64,000 nt of DNA from Youhaiella tibetensis (lineage in GTDB: Bacteria; Pseudomonadota; Alphaproteobacteria; Rhizobiales; Devosiaceae): contig NZ_CP041690.1 in the NCBI RefSeq assembly GCF_008000755.1, forward strand, positions 3,994,001 to 4,058,000, read 5' to 3'. Below the pieces are notes generated by a model, which did no database searches, was not told where the DNA came from, and worked only from the letters and a program-made list of their open reading frames with translations. Both the position numbers and the translations under genes were made by a program. This document shows, one piece after another, positions 56,016-64,000 of this stretch (positions are counted from its first letter, which is position 1; each line of letters begins with the position of its first letter).

Positions 56016-56741
56016 ATGATTTTCAGACCGCTCCTGGGCACATTCCTCGGTTTGCTTCTCGCGCTTCCCGCCGACGCGCTCGAAGTGCGCGTCCAGCCCA
56101 AGGCGGTTCTCGAGCTCTTCACCTCCCAGGGCTGCGCCTCTTGTCCGCCGGCGGACGCCCTGCTCACCAAGCTCGCCCAGCGCCCCGATGTCATCGCGCT
56201 TTCATACCACGTGGACTATTGGGACTATATCGGCTGGCCCGACACGTTCGGTGCCAAGGCCAATACCGCCCGGCAGAAGGACTACGCGACCCGCTGGGGC
56301 AGCAACCGCATCTATACCCCGCAAATGGTCGTCAACGGCGTCAAGGGCGTGGTCGGCTCGCGCCAGCAGGAAATCGACGGCGTCGTACGCTCCACCAAGC
56401 TGACCCTGCCCGTCGCGCTCAACACCTCGGACGGCATGCTCGCCATCGACATCGAGGGACAGGCCGGCCTTGCCGATGCAGTGGTCTGGCTCGTGACCTA
56501 TCTCGATCGCGCCGATGTCGCCATCGAGCGCGGCGAGAACGAAGGCAAGCATGTGACCTACACCAACGTCGTGACCTCCCGGCAGGCGATCGGCATGTGG
56601 GAACCGGGCGCCGGCGCCCATCTCAAGCTGCCGCTCTCCGAAGTCATGACCGGCGACAGTAACGGCGCGGTCATCATCGTGCAGGAGGAAGCCGGGGGCC
56701 TGCCCGGAAATATTCTGGGCGCTGCGGCATTTCAGCAATAG
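56016..56741 (+). CDS. DUF1223 secreted thioredoxin-like protein
   Basis: 241 residues from an ATG at 56016; a GTG at 55998 adds six residues. A Sec-type signal (FLGLLLALPADA) precedes VLELFTSQGCASCPPADALL, the DUF1223 start with a CxxC pair in a thioredoxin-like position. YHVDYWDYIGWPDTFG and YTPQMVVNG are strongly conserved family segments. Exported redox protein of unknown partner. Confidence 0.85.
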   Translation: MIFRPLLGTFLGLLLALPADALEVRVQPKAVLELFTSQGCASCPPADALLTKLAQRPDVIALSYHVDYWDYIGWPDTFGAKANTARQKDYATRWGSNRIYTPQMVVNGVKGVVGSRQQEIDGVVRSTKLTLPVALNTSDGMLAIDIEGQAGLADAVVWLVTYLDRADVAIERGENEGKHVTYTNVVTSRQAIGMWEPGAGAHLKLPLSEVMTGDSNGAVIIVQEEAGGLPGNILGAAAFQQ

Positions 56742-56756
56742 TGGAGCCCCAATAAC

Positions 56757-56783
56757 AAAACTCCCGCCTGGGCAAGGCGGGAG
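56757..56783 (-). terminator. Hairpin with T-rich tail on the minus strand
   Basis: CTCCCGCCT and AGGCGGGAG form a 9-bp stem. On the minus strand it is followed by TTTTGTTATT; on the plus strand no U-tract follows. This fits termination of a minus-strand transcript from the 56804-57034 region. Confidence 0.6.
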
Positions 56784-56803
56784 GAAATCAGTCTGACTGG
56801 TCT

Positions 56804-57034
56804 TTAGGGGCGGCCGGTGTCTGGGCATCGTGGTTTGGGGGCTCGGTCAGCCCGGACACCGGCCACTGGAGGCAATGACGATGTTATGCCGACGCTTTCG
56901 GGCGCCAGCGCGGACACATTGTGTTCGAAATTGGGTAATTTCGCGTAGAGCGAGACATAATCCGCTATATCGGACACAGGATGGAAACCGGTGTACAGCA
57001 GGCGCTTGCTTCCGCCGGCAAACAACGCGATCAT
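56804..57034 (-). CDS. Possible 76-residue small protein
   Basis: An ATG at 57034 opens a 76-codon frame (MIALFAGGSKRLLYTGFHPVSD ... DTGRP shown in part) ending 21 bp before a hairpin with a T-rich tail on the same strand. No strong ribosome-binding site or family is recognised. It is the only coding candidate in the otherwise gene-free 325 bp between DUF1223 and DUF2794. Confidence 0.3.
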   Translation of the reverse strand: MIALFAGGSKRLLYTGFHPVSDIADYVSLYAKLPNFEHNVSALAPESVGITSSLPPVAGVRADRAPKPRCPDTGRP

Positions 57035-57066
57035 GACGGATCGATGACGTAGCCGACGATGGGAGT

Positions 57067-57459
57067 ATGCAGTTGGCCGAAGGGCAGCAGGGTGCACCCA
57101 AGGGATTGAGCCTCGTGCATGTCAACGAGCACCCCTCGCCCCATGCTCCCAACCGTCCGGCGCCCTACGTAGCTTTCGACCGCACCGAATTGAGCCTCAT
57201 CCTGGCCGTCTACGGCCGCAAGGTCGCCAAGGGCGAGTGGCGCGACTACGCCATGGATTTCCTGCGCGAGCGTGCGGTGTTTTCCGCCTTCGCCCGCAAT
57301 TCCGAGCGCCCTCTCTATTCCATCGAGAAGCAGCCCAAGCTGCGCAATCGCCAGGGTCAGTACCTTGTAATCAACCAGCAGGGCCGCATCCTCAAGCGCG
57401 GCCATGACCTGCGGCTGGTCCTCAACGTGCTCGAACCGCATTTCGCGGTCGTGACGTGA
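57067..57459 (+). CDS. DUF2794 domain-containing protein
   Basis: 130 residues. The conserved block APYVAFDRTELSLILAVYG, RDYAMDFLRERAVFSAFARNSE and RPLYSIEKQPKLRNRQGQYLV is the DUF2794 family, which is restricted to alphaproteobacteria and has no known function. The ATG at 57067 has GGGAG only one base away; a GTG about 48 bases later (HVNEHPS) is an alternative. The GNAT gene overlaps the stop by 4 bp (GTGA). Confidence 0.85.
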   Translation: MQLAEGQQGAPKGLSLVHVNEHPSPHAPNRPAPYVAFDRTELSLILAVYGRKVAKGEWRDYAMDFLRERAVFSAFARNSERPLYSIEKQPKLRNRQGQYLVINQQGRILKRGHDLRLVLNVLEPHFAVVT

Positions 57460-57926
57460 CGGCGCCCACCGTAAGGGCGGCAACCGCCGCGGACATCCCC
57501 GCGATGAGCGTGGTGCTCACCGCCTCCATCCGCGAGCTCTGCCAGGCCGATCACCAGAACCGGTCCGAGGTTCTGTCCGGCTGGCTGCGCAACAAGTCCG
57601 AAGCCGGCGTGCGCGATATGCTGGAAAGCGAGCCAACGACGCTTTACGTGGCCGAGATCGAGGGCCAGATCGCCGGCGTCGGCGCCACCATGAACGACGG
57701 CTCGATCCGCCTCAACTACGTCTCGCCCGATTTCCGCTTCCGGGGGGTGAGCCGGGCCTTGATGGCGCATATGGAAGACGCGCTTCGGACGGCCGGCTTC
57801 GAATTTGCCACTCTCAACAGCAGCACCACCGCCCACCGCTTCTACCAGGAAGGCGGCTGGGTGGACGTGGGCGAGCCCCAAACCGGGCTCACCCTCGTGG
57901 CCTACCCCATGCGCAAGGCGCTCTGA
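57456..57926 (+). CDS. GNAT acetyltransferase
   Basis: 156 residues from a GTG overlapping the DUF2794 stop. Motif A is LNYVSPDFRFRGVSRALMAHMEDA and motif B FATLNSSTTAHRFYQEGGWVD. Generic small-molecule N-acetyltransferase; the target is unknown. Likely co-translated with DUF2794. Confidence 0.82.
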   Translation: MTAPTVRAATAADIPAMSVVLTASIRELCQADHQNRSEVLSGWLRNKSEAGVRDMLESEPTTLYVAEIEGQIAGVGATMNDGSIRLNYVSPDFRFRGVSRALMAHMEDALRTAGFEFATLNSSTTAHRFYQEGGWVDVGEPQTGLTLVAYPMRKAL

Positions 57927-58034
57927 GGACACCGCGTCCTTCTTCTCCAGAGCCGCCTGAATATCTCCGCTCGCGAGGCGCCGTGCATTAGCGCCGGCTC
58001 AGGGCGTTGAGGACGCCGAGCGCGCGAAAGAAGC

Positions 58035-58538
58035 CTAGAGCGCCCTCTGCATGTGGACGATATCGAGCCAGCGGTCGAACTTGTAGCCGAGTTGGGGGAA
58101 CTCGCCGAGCACCTCGAACCCGAACTTGCGGTGGAGCGCGATCGAGGCCTCCGTCCCGCCGGTGATGATGGCGATCATCTGCTTGAAGCCGAAGGCCTGC
58201 GACTGCGCGATGAGCTCAGTCATGAGCTTTGCGCCCAATCCCTTCCCCACCGCATCCGGAGCGAGATAGAGCGTATCCTCGCAGGTGAACCGGTAAGCCG
58301 GCCGGGGACGGAAGGTGGACGCATAGGCATATCCGCGGACGCGGCCCTCTTCCTCGGCCACGATGAGGGGGTGCCCCAGATCCACCATATGGCCGAACTT
58401 TTCGGCCATGGCCGTTTCGCTGGGCACCTCCAGGTCGAACGTCACCACCGCGTTTTTCACGTAGTGCGCATAGATCGCAGTGATGGGAGCAACGTCCGAC
58501 CAGTTGAAGGGACGCAGGATGGGTTCGGGCTGGGACAC
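58035..58538 (-). CDS. GNAT acetyltransferase, phosphinothricin/methionine-sulfoximine type
   Basis: 167 residues from a GTG at 58538; a TTG 15 bases earlier is possible. LRPFNWSDVAPITAIYAHYV and FDLEVPSETAMAEKF mark the Pat/MddA group, with DTLYLAPDAVGKGLGAKLM as acetyl-CoA motif and GGTEASIALHRKFGFE near the end. Such enzymes acetylate phosphinothricin, methionine sulfoximine or amino acids. Its start lies next to the BI-1 terminator stem. Confidence 0.83.
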   Translation of the reverse strand: MSQPEPILRPFNWSDVAPITAIYAHYVKNAVVTFDLEVPSETAMAEKFGHMVDLGHPLIVAEEEGRVRGYAYASTFRPRPAYRFTCEDTLYLAPDAVGKGLGAKLMTELIAQSQAFGFKQMIAIITGGTEASIALHRKFGFEVLGEFPQLGYKFDRWLDIVHMQRAL

Positions 58539-58555
58539 GAGGAAAGCTTCCAAAG

Positions 58556-58588
58556 CAAAAGGGCCACGGTCGTTTTAGACCGTGGCCC
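58556..58588 (-). terminator. Rho-independent terminator of the BI-1 gene
   Basis: On the minus strand GGGCCACGGTC pairs with GACCGTGGCCC around a 6-base loop and runs into UUUU. It is about 50 bp past the BI-1 stop and immediately precedes the GNAT start. Confidence 0.88.
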
Positions 58589-58638
58589 CGATAGCTTCCA
58601 ACGAGAAATCTTGATCGCTGGAGCGTGTTTTCTTGATG

Positions 58639-59409
58639 TTAGTTGCGGTTGCCGAACAGGCGCAGCAGCATCAGGAACAGGTTGATGAAGTCCAGGTAGA
58701 GCGAGAGAGCGCCCATGATGGCGTTCTTGTGCAGCACGTCGGCGCCATAGGCTTCCGAATAGCTTTCCTTGATCTTCTGCGTGTCATAGGCGGTCAGGCC
58801 CACGAAGACCAGCACGCCCACGATCGAGATGCCGAACGAGAGGGCGCCCGAGTTGAAGAAGATGTTCACGATCGAGGCGATCACGATGCCGATCAGGCCC
58901 ATGAACAGGAACGAGCCCATTCCGGTCAGGTCGCGCTTGGTGGTGTAGCCCCAAAGGCTCATCGCGCCGAACATGGCGGCGGTGATGAAGAACACCTTGG
59001 CGATCGAAGCGCCGGTATAGACCAGGAAGATCGAGGACAGCGACAAGCCCATGACGGCCGCGAACGCCCAGAAGGTGATCTGTGCGGCGCCCGTGGAGAG
59101 CTTGTTGATCCCGAAGCTGAGCACCAGCACGAAGGCCAGCGGCGCCAGCGCCACCACCCACATCAGCGGGCTGGTGAAGAGCAGGACGCCCCAGTTCGTC
59201 AGGTAGGTGCCATCGGCCATCTGGGCGGCGGCGTTTGTGGCATTGGTGGTGATCGCAGCGGCGCTGGCGAAGTAAGCCACCAGGCCGGTCACGACCAGGC
59301 CGAGACCCATGTAATTGTAAACGCGCAGCATGTAGCTGCGCAGACCCTCGTCAATGGCGGCGGCGGAGCCGGCCCGCGCAGAGATGGTCGGTCTGTCAAA
59401 TTGTGCCAT
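58639..59409 (-). CDS. BAX inhibitor-1/YccA family membrane protein
   Basis: 256 residues from MAQFDRPTISARAG, with seven membrane segments. The TMBIM signature FVGLTAYDTQKIKE and YLDFINLFLMLLRLFG at the C-terminus are present. Bacterial members are pH-gated calcium-leak-like channels or FtsH-related regulators. Monocistronic by layout: terminator downstream and a 267-bp gap to the divergent thpR that should contain both promoters; no other feature is seen there. Confidence 0.92.
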   Translation of the reverse strand: MAQFDRPTISARAGSAAAIDEGLRSYMLRVYNYMGLGLVVTGLVAYFASAAAITTNATNAAAQMADGTYLTNWGVLLFTSPLMWVVALAPLAFVLVLSFGINKLSTGAAQITFWAFAAVMGLSLSSIFLVYTGASIAKVFFITAAMFGAMSLWGYTTKRDLTGMGSFLFMGLIGIVIASIVNIFFNSGALSFGISIVGVLVFVGLTAYDTQKIKESYSEAYGADVLHKNAIMGALSLYLDFINLFLMLLRLFGNRN

Positions 59410-59676
59410 TGGTTTCCCTTTCACATAACCAAGTGTGGCTTAGGATCCCAAGGACTTGAGCCACCTGCCGCACAATATGGCGGTGGCGTGTTCCAACTTC
59501 AAGGTCAAACCCCTGTGGCACTTGGGCTTTGCGGACTTGTCCGGTCAAACTGATGTGAAGGCAGGCAGCCCCTAACTTGTTGAGTGGCCGCCCCGAGGTC
59601 TTTTCCCGCGTCATATTCGTGTTACCGTTCAAGGGCGAGTGTGCCGAATCGGGATGCGTAAACGGGGAGAAAACTC

Positions 59677-60216
59677 ATGCCTCGTCTCTTCACCGGCTTG
59701 GAGGTCCCCAAGGAGGTGGCCTTCGCCCTCTCGCTCAAGCGTGGCGGCCTGCATGGCGCTCGCTGGATCGATGCCGACAATTACCACATCACCCTGCGCT
59801 TCATCGGCGATGTCGACTACGCGACCGCCAACGAGGTGAGCGCAAGCCTGGAGCGCCTTGCCAACGGGCTGTCTTTCTCCGTCCGGCTTACTCAGCTCGG
59901 GGCGTTCGGTGGCAACAAACCCCACGCCCTCTATGCCGGGGTCGAGCTCAACGAGACCCTCAGCCGCCTTCAGGCCGCCCAGGAGCGGGTGCTGCAACGG
60001 ATCGGGCTCGAGCCCGAGAGCCGCAAGTACACTCCGCACGTGACCCTGGCGCGCCTGCGGGGCACCGCACCCGAGGAACTGGCGCGCTATCTTGCCATGT
60101 CCGGCCGGTTCGAGCCGCTGCAATTCCCGGTCGGACGGTTCGTGCTGTTTTCGAGCCGGGACTCGGTAGGGGGCGGTCCCTACGTGGTCGAGCAGAGCTA
60201 TCCACTGGCTGCCTGA
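59677..60216 (+). CDS. thpR: RNA 2',3'-cyclic phosphodiesterase
   Basis: 179 residues. The two HxT motifs of the 2H phosphoesterase fold are present: YHITLRFIG near residue 37 and PHVTLARL near residue 121. MPRLFTGLEVP is the family start. It opens 2',3'-cyclic phosphates on RNA. No partner gene is evident. Confidence 0.93.
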   Translation: MPRLFTGLEVPKEVAFALSLKRGGLHGARWIDADNYHITLRFIGDVDYATANEVSASLERLANGLSFSVRLTQLGAFGGNKPHALYAGVELNETLSRLQAAQERVLQRIGLEPESRKYTPHVTLARLRGTAPEELARYLAMSGRFEPLQFPVGRFVLFSSRDSVGGGPYVVEQSYPLAA

Positions 60217-60297
60217 CCGGGACGCGCACGCGCGTTCAGAATTCATTCATCCTGAACGCGTTAACACCCAACTGCGTGATCGGCAGCGCCAAATTGC

Positions 60298-60311
60298 GGT
60301 CAAATTTGACC
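60298..60311. promoter_or_regulatory. Perfect palindrome upstream of the first IalB-like gene
   Basis: GGTCAAATTTGACC, 14 bp, 121 bp upstream of the start. It is in the AT-richer part of the 215-bp gap after thpR and may be a regulator site. Confidence 0.45.
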
Positions 60312-60431
60312 CTCAATGAAAGCGAATTCGTTCAAAAACGCCGCGTTTTGAGACCTTGGTAACCATGTTTACCGCATCCTACGCACTGTCGGTCTCTGTC
60401 GGCCCCAAATGAAATCAAGGATGGTTTGGCG

Positions 60432-60962
60432 ATGAAATCCTCGACCCGTGGCATGCTGTTCGGAATTTTGGCAGGCGCCATTGCGGTCAGCGGGCTCACC
60501 CCTGCAATGGCCCAGAGCGCCGGCGCCAAGAGCCTCGGTACCTTTAAGGCCTGGACGGCCTGGCAGGGCACCGATGCGAACGGCATGATCTGCTACATTT
60601 CGGCCCAGCCCAGTTCCAGCGAGCCCAAGGGCGCCAATCGCGACCCCATTCATTTCCTGGTGATCCACCGCAAGGGCCTGGGAACCAAGAACGAGGTCCA
60701 GACCCTGATCGGCTACCCCTATAATGCCCAGTCGCCCAATGCGAGCGCGGCCGTGGATGGCAAGACCTATCCGATGGTCACTGAAGGTTCGGCCGCCTGG
60801 CTGGCGAGCGCCGGCGACGAAGGCGGCTTCGTGGGCGCCATGAAGGCGGGCTCGAACCTTGTGGTCAAGGGTACCAGCCAGCGCGGCACCGACACTGTCG
60901 ACACCTATTCGCTCAGCGGCGTCACCGCCGCCATGGCCGCCATCGACAAGGCCTGCAGCTAA
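60432..60962 (+). CDS. IalB (invasion-associated locus B) family exported protein, copy 1
   Basis: 176 residues from the ATG at 60432. The Sec signal ends near AMA (about residue 27). The mature part has FKAWTAWQGTDANGMICYISAQP, a conserved Cys near the start and a C-terminal Cys (DKACS), which probably pair. IalB proteins are small periplasmic or surface beta proteins of unclear role, widely present in Rhizobiales. A second copy follows 75 bp downstream. Confidence 0.85.
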   Translation: MKSSTRGMLFGILAGAIAVSGLTPAMAQSAGAKSLGTFKAWTAWQGTDANGMICYISAQPSSSEPKGANRDPIHFLVIHRKGLGTKNEVQTLIGYPYNAQSPNASAAVDGKTYPMVTEGSAAWLASAGDEGGFVGAMKAGSNLVVKGTSQRGTDTVDTYSLSGVTAAMAAIDKACS

Positions 60963-61037
60963 ACCCGGCGCAAAGGCTGGAATCGCGACGGGCGGTCCGC
61001 TATGGTCCGCCCGCTATCGCACGACCCTGAGGCCCTT

Positions 61038-61550
61038 ATGATCTTCGCTCCCAAGCCCTGCGCCGCCCTCGTTCTTGTTGGGCTCGCCCTGGCGAGCACC
61101 GGTGCGCAGGCCCAGAACGTTCGCCTCCTCGGAGACTTCCGCGACTGGTCGTCCTACGCCACCACCGAGGGATCGGGGGCGCTCTGCTTCGCCCTTTCCA
61201 AGCCCAAGACCGTCGACCCCACGCCCGATGGTTATTCGCAGGCCTATCTCTACGTGACCCATCGGCCGGCCGAGAACATCACCAACGAGGTGAACCTGGT
61301 CGCCGGCTTCACCTTCGCGCCCGATAGCCCCGCGACGCTGAGCGTCGGCAGCCAGGCCTTCCAGCTCTTTACCGAGAACGACGCCGCCTGGCTCCAGGAC
61401 CCGGGCCAGAGCGACGCCCTCGCGAGCGCCATTCGCGCCGGCTCGACCCTGGTCGTGGAGGCGACGACCGACAAGGGCATCCGCGTGACCGAGACCTTCT
61501 CGCTTTCGGGCGCCACCGCCGCCTCCCGGGCCATCGACACCGGATGCTAG
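61038..61550 (+). CDS. IalB family exported protein, copy 2
   Basis: 170 residues from the ATG at 61038. Signal peptide ends at AQA (about residue 25). LLGDFRDWSSYATTEGSGALCFALSKP and ETFSLSGATAASRAIDTGC parallel copy 1, with the same pair of Cys. Identity between the two is modest, so the duplication is old. A CCCCGG/CCGGGG hairpin at 61618-61635 lies after it. Confidence 0.83.
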   Translation: MIFAPKPCAALVLVGLALASTGAQAQNVRLLGDFRDWSSYATTEGSGALCFALSKPKTVDPTPDGYSQAYLYVTHRPAENITNEVNLVAGFTFAPDSPATLSVGSQAFQLFTENDAAWLQDPGQSDALASAIRAGSTLVVEATTDKGIRVTETFSLSGATAASRAIDTGC

Positions 61551-61616
61551 ATTGGCGCGGGCTCTTGTGCTAAGGGACCGGCCAAACCAGATTGTAAAAG
61601 GCGCGCGAGCCTGACG

Positions 61617-61636
61617 ACCCCGGCCAAGTCCGGGGT
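61617..61636 (+). terminator. Hairpin after the IalB pair
   Basis: ACCCCGG pairs with CCGGGGT around CCAAGT and is followed by TAAGTGTTTT. It sits 45 bp before rlmN and may end the IalB transcript. Confidence 0.5.
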
Positions 61637-61680
61637 TAAGTGTTTTGGACGCGCCCTGATGGAACCCTTCGAGTCCGCTG

Positions 61681-62880
61681 ATGAGCATCGCTCTTAATCT
61701 CGACCACGCAACTGCGCCGCGTCCGGCGCGCCAGAGCCGCAAGCCCCTGATCGGCCTCGGCCGCGCCGCGCTTGCCCAGACCTTGGTCGAAGGCGGCATC
61801 TCCGAGCGCGAAAGCCGCATGCGCGCCAGCCAGCTCTGGAACTGGATGTATGTGAACGGGGTCACCGACTTCGAGCGCATGACCAATATCGGCAAAGGCG
61901 TGCGCCAGCAGCTCGCTGACAGCTTCATGCTGGACCGGCCCGAGATCGTCACCGAGCAGGTGTCCTCGGACGGCACCCGCAAGTGGCTGTTCCGCTTCCG
62001 CGACCCGGCCAATCCCAACATGCCCCCGGTCGAGGTGGAGACCGTCTATATCCCCGAGGAGGATCGCGGCACGCTCTGCGTTTCCTCCCAGGTCGGTTGC
62101 ACCCTCACCTGCTCGTTCTGCCACACCGGCACCCAGAAGCTCGTTCGTAACCTCACGGCTGGGGAAATCCTGGGCCAGGTGCTCATGGCCCGCGAACGGC
62201 TCGGCGACTTTCCCGGCGGCTCGCGTCCCACCGACGGCCTTGTCCCCTCGGGCGAGACCCGCGCCATCACCAATATCGTGATGATGGGCATGGGCGAGCC
62301 CCTCTACAATTACGACAACGTCAAGCAGGCACTGTTGATCGCCTCGGACGAAGCCGGCATCTCCCTTTCCAAGCGCCGCATCACCCTCTCCACCTCCGGC
62401 GTCGTTCCCCAGATCGGCCCGACCGGCAGCGAGATCGGCGTGATGCTGGCCATTTCGCTCCATGCCGTGCGCGACGACCTGCGCGACATCCTGGTGCCGA
62501 TCAACAAGAAGTGGCCACTAAAGGAGCTGCTGCAGGCCTGCCGCGACTATCCGGGCCTTTCCAATGCCCGGCGCATCACCTTCGAATACGTGATGCTGCG
62601 CGACATCAACGATTCCGACGCCGATGCGCGCGAACTGGTGCGGTTGCTGGCCGGCATCCCCGCCAAGATCAACCTCATCCCGTTCAATCCCTGGCCCGGC
62701 AGCAACTACGAATGCTCGACCTCCTCGCGCATCGAAAAGTTCGCCGATATCGTCAACCGGGCCGGCTACGCCTCCCCGGTGCGCACGCCGCGCGGCCGCG
62801 ATATCTTCGCGGCCTGCGGCCAGTTGAAGAGCGAAACCGAGCGGCTTTCGAAGAAAGACCGGGAAGCCCTGGCGGGATGA
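61681..62880 (+). CDS. rlmN: Dual-specificity 23S rRNA/tRNA adenine-C2 methyltransferase
   Basis: 399 residues. Radical-SAM Cys140, Cys144 and Cys147 (CTLTCSFC), plus the catalytic Cys near the end in [20 protein letters not shown] and [12 protein letters not shown] are diagnostic. It methylates A2503 of 23S rRNA and A37 of tRNAs. Preceding gap of 130 bp contains the IalB terminator-like hairpin. Confidence 0.96.
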   Translation: MSIALNLDHATAPRPARQSRKPLIGLGRAALAQTLVEGGISERESRMRASQLWNWMYVNGVTDFERMTNIGKGVRQQLADSFMLDRPEIVTEQVSSDGTRKWLFRFRDPANPNMPPVEVETVYIPEEDRGTLCVSSQVGCTLTCSFCHTGTQKLVRNLTAGEILGQVLMARERLGDFPGGSRPTDGLVPSGETRAITNIVMMGMGEPLYNYDNVKQALLIASDEAGISLSKRRITLSTSGVVPQIGPTGSEIGVMLAISLHAVRDDLRDILVPINKKWPLKELLQACRDYPGLSNARRITFEYVMLRDINDSDADARELVRLLAGIPAKINLIPFNPWPGSNYECSTSSRIEKFADIVNRAGYASPVRTPRGRDIFAACGQLKSETERLSKKDREALAG

Positions 62881-62898
62881 CCCACACGCGGAGGCGCC

Positions 62899-63318
62899 AT
62901 GGATATCCGGATAGTTCGCCTCGCGGAGGGTGAGGAATACCGGCTCTCCGCAGTAGCGCCCGACGTCTTTGACGAGCCGATCGATCCGACACGCCTCACC
63001 GCCTACCTGGCGATACCGAGTCACCTCATGGTACTGGCGTTCGATGGCGACCAGGTCGTCGGCCAATGCGCCGCCGTCGTGCACCGGCACCCGGACAAGG
63101 CGAGCGAACTCTACGTCGATGAGGTCGGCACCGCATCGAGCCACCTGCGTCTCGGGATCGCCACGAGGATGGTGCGCGAGATGTTCGCCTGGGGCCGCGA
63201 ACTCGGCTGCACCGAGGCGTGGCTGGGGACCGAGCACGACAACGTGGCTGCCAATGCGCTTTATCGGGCCCTGGGCGGAAAGGCTGCCTCCATTGCCTAT
63301 TACGAGTTCAGTCTCTAG
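62899..63318 (+). CDS. GNAT acetyltransferase, AAC(3)-I-like
   Basis: 139 residues. LYVDEVGTASSHLRLGIATRMVREMFAWGRELGC is motif A and TEHDNVAANALYRALGGK motif B, as in small aminoglycoside 3-N-acetyltransferase-like proteins. This alone does not show antibiotic resistance. It starts 18 bp after rlmN. Confidence 0.82.
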   Translation: MDIRIVRLAEGEEYRLSAVAPDVFDEPIDPTRLTAYLAIPSHLMVLAFDGDQVVGQCAAVVHRHPDKASELYVDEVGTASSHLRLGIATRMVREMFAWGRELGCTEAWLGTEHDNVAANALYRALGGKAASIAYYEFSL

Positions 63319-63417
63319 GCGCTCCCGGCCCTCTCCCCGCAAAGTTACCTATTCGTAAGCGGTGCGTTTACGCTTCGTTTGCTATGGTGCCGCCGTGATT
63401 CGCTCGCGGGAGACGTA

Positions 63418-64000
63418 ATGTCGGTGCCTTCCGGCGCTAGGGTTAAAATCGCGGTCGGCAGCCTGGTGCTCGCCACCGCCCTTGCTCTTGCCCCCTCACT
63501 CCATGCCCAGACCCAGGATCCGTCCGCCCCTGCCCAGACAGAGGCGCCGGAGCAGCCGAGCACGCCGGTAACCCCCGACGCGGGCCTTCCCGCCACCGTC
63601 GATCCGCTCGATGTCTCGCCGCCCGCCGGCACCCCGGTCAACGCCGCGCCCGACCAGACCCAGCAATCCGGACAGGCCGCTCTCGATGAAATCGAGAAAT
63701 CCATCACCGTCTCCAAGGATCGCGCCGACGAGCTGCGCCGCGAGATCGAGGAGATGTCGGGCGACCGCACCAAGCAAAACGCCGCGCTCATCGCCGCCGC
63801 CCAGCGCGTCAAGATGGCCGAAATCGAGGTTGCCTCGATGGAGGACAAGATCGGCGAGCTGATCGTAAAGGAACTGGAAGTGCGCGGACGGCTGGACGGC
63901 GCCGACACCGAGATGGCCAACGTCCTGGCCGCGCTCGAGCGCGTATCGCGCAATCCGCCTCCGGCCCTGTTGGTCGACCCCAACAACGCGCTCAACTCGG
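63418..64000 (+). CDS. Murein hydrolase activator EnvC-like protein, N-terminal part (cut by window edge)
   Basis: 194 complete codons are visible from the ATG with GGGAG 8 bases upstream. A Sec signal ends near HAQ (about residue 31); a Pro/Thr-rich linker (SAPAQTEAPEQPSTPVTPDA) follows; then a long charged coiled coil (DEIEKSITVSKDRADELRREIEE) and VSRNPPPALLV, as in EnvC/NlpD-group proteins. The M23 (LytM) domain lies beyond the edge. It should activate amidases during cell division. Confidence 0.75.
   Translation, partial: MSVPSGARVKIAVGSLVLATALALAPSLHAQTQDPSAPAQTEAPEQPSTPVTPDAGLPATVDPLDVSPPAGTPVNAAPDQTQQSGQAALDEIEKSITVSKDRADELRREIEEMSGDRTKQNAALIAAAQRVKMAEIEVASMEDKIGELIVKELEVRGRLDGADTEMANVLAALERVSRNPPPALLVDPNNALNS

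Noticed and set aside
62899-63318. Aminoglycoside resistance gene
   Set aside because: Only general AAC(3)-like GNAT motifs; small chromosomal GNAT proteins of this type are common and mostly uncharacterised.

Overview
The window is GC-rich chromosomal DNA from an alphaproteobacterium, most likely of the order Hyphomicrobiales (Rhizobiales) and plausibly Devosia-like. This rests on gene order (rplU-rpmA-GNATs-obgE-proB-proA-nadD-rsfS-rlmH; ffh-rpsP-rimM-trmD; dapF-mtaB-ftsY-yciB; ccmABCDG beside acnA) and on lineage-typical families (DUF2794, IalB, DUF1223, Ala-rich extensions on ribosomal proteins). The genus is an inference. No phage, insertion sequence or CRISPR array is visible.

Positions 1-14000 are catabolic and accessory. 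A sugar-type ABC transporter (permease cut by the window edge, plus binding protein) diverges from an IclR regulator and a COG3618-type lactonase/amidohydrolase. A DapA-family enzyme (3337-4299) and, 7 kb away, a 4-hydroxyproline epimerase, a D-amino-acid dehydrogenase and a GntR regulator (11014-13967) look like a split hydroxyproline pathway; both parts carry the same TTGTCGACA-type site upstream. Between them are a HerA-like ATPase and a tightly overlapping operon (6262-10586) that encodes two MaoC hydratases, a CaiB/BaiF CoA-transferase, a solute-binding-protein homologue without a signal peptide, and a Gfo/Idh/MocA oxidoreductase. A rhamnose-mutarotase-like gene follows. The substrate of this operon is unknown; it is the best candidate here for an undescribed pathway.

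Positions 14000-22100 hold a MarR-HlyD-DUF2955-TetR efflux locus, a globin-coupled chemoreceptor facing a Crp-type regulator across a palindrome, tRNA-Ser(CGA), a gamma-glutamylcyclotransferase-like gene, and a tandem pair of MBL-fold hydrolases, one of them with a Tat-like signal.

Positions 22100-31250 are a growth/translation block: rplU, rpmA, three successive GNAT acetyltransferases, obgE, proB, proA, nadD, rsfS, rlmH, and a convergent RNA methyltransferase. A D-lactate dehydrogenase-like flavoprotein/Fe-S protein and a His/Gly-rich PadR regulator with repeated operators follow. rplS, a copper cluster (HupE-like, DUF2946-like, PCuAC, SCO1) and trmD-rimM-rpsP-ffh come next.

Positions 41800-64000 contain two FemAB/CelD-like acetyltransferases around a JmjC/cupin protein, then dapF-mtaB-ftsY-yciB, cytochrome c maturation genes (ccmG, D, C, B, A), acnA, DUF1223, DUF2794, further GNATs, a BAX-inhibitor-1 membrane protein, thpR, two IalB-like secreted proteins, rlmN, and the start of an EnvC-type murein hydrolase activator cut by the right edge. 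Many neighbouring genes overlap by 4 bp (ATGA, GTGA or TTGA), which indicates translational coupling.
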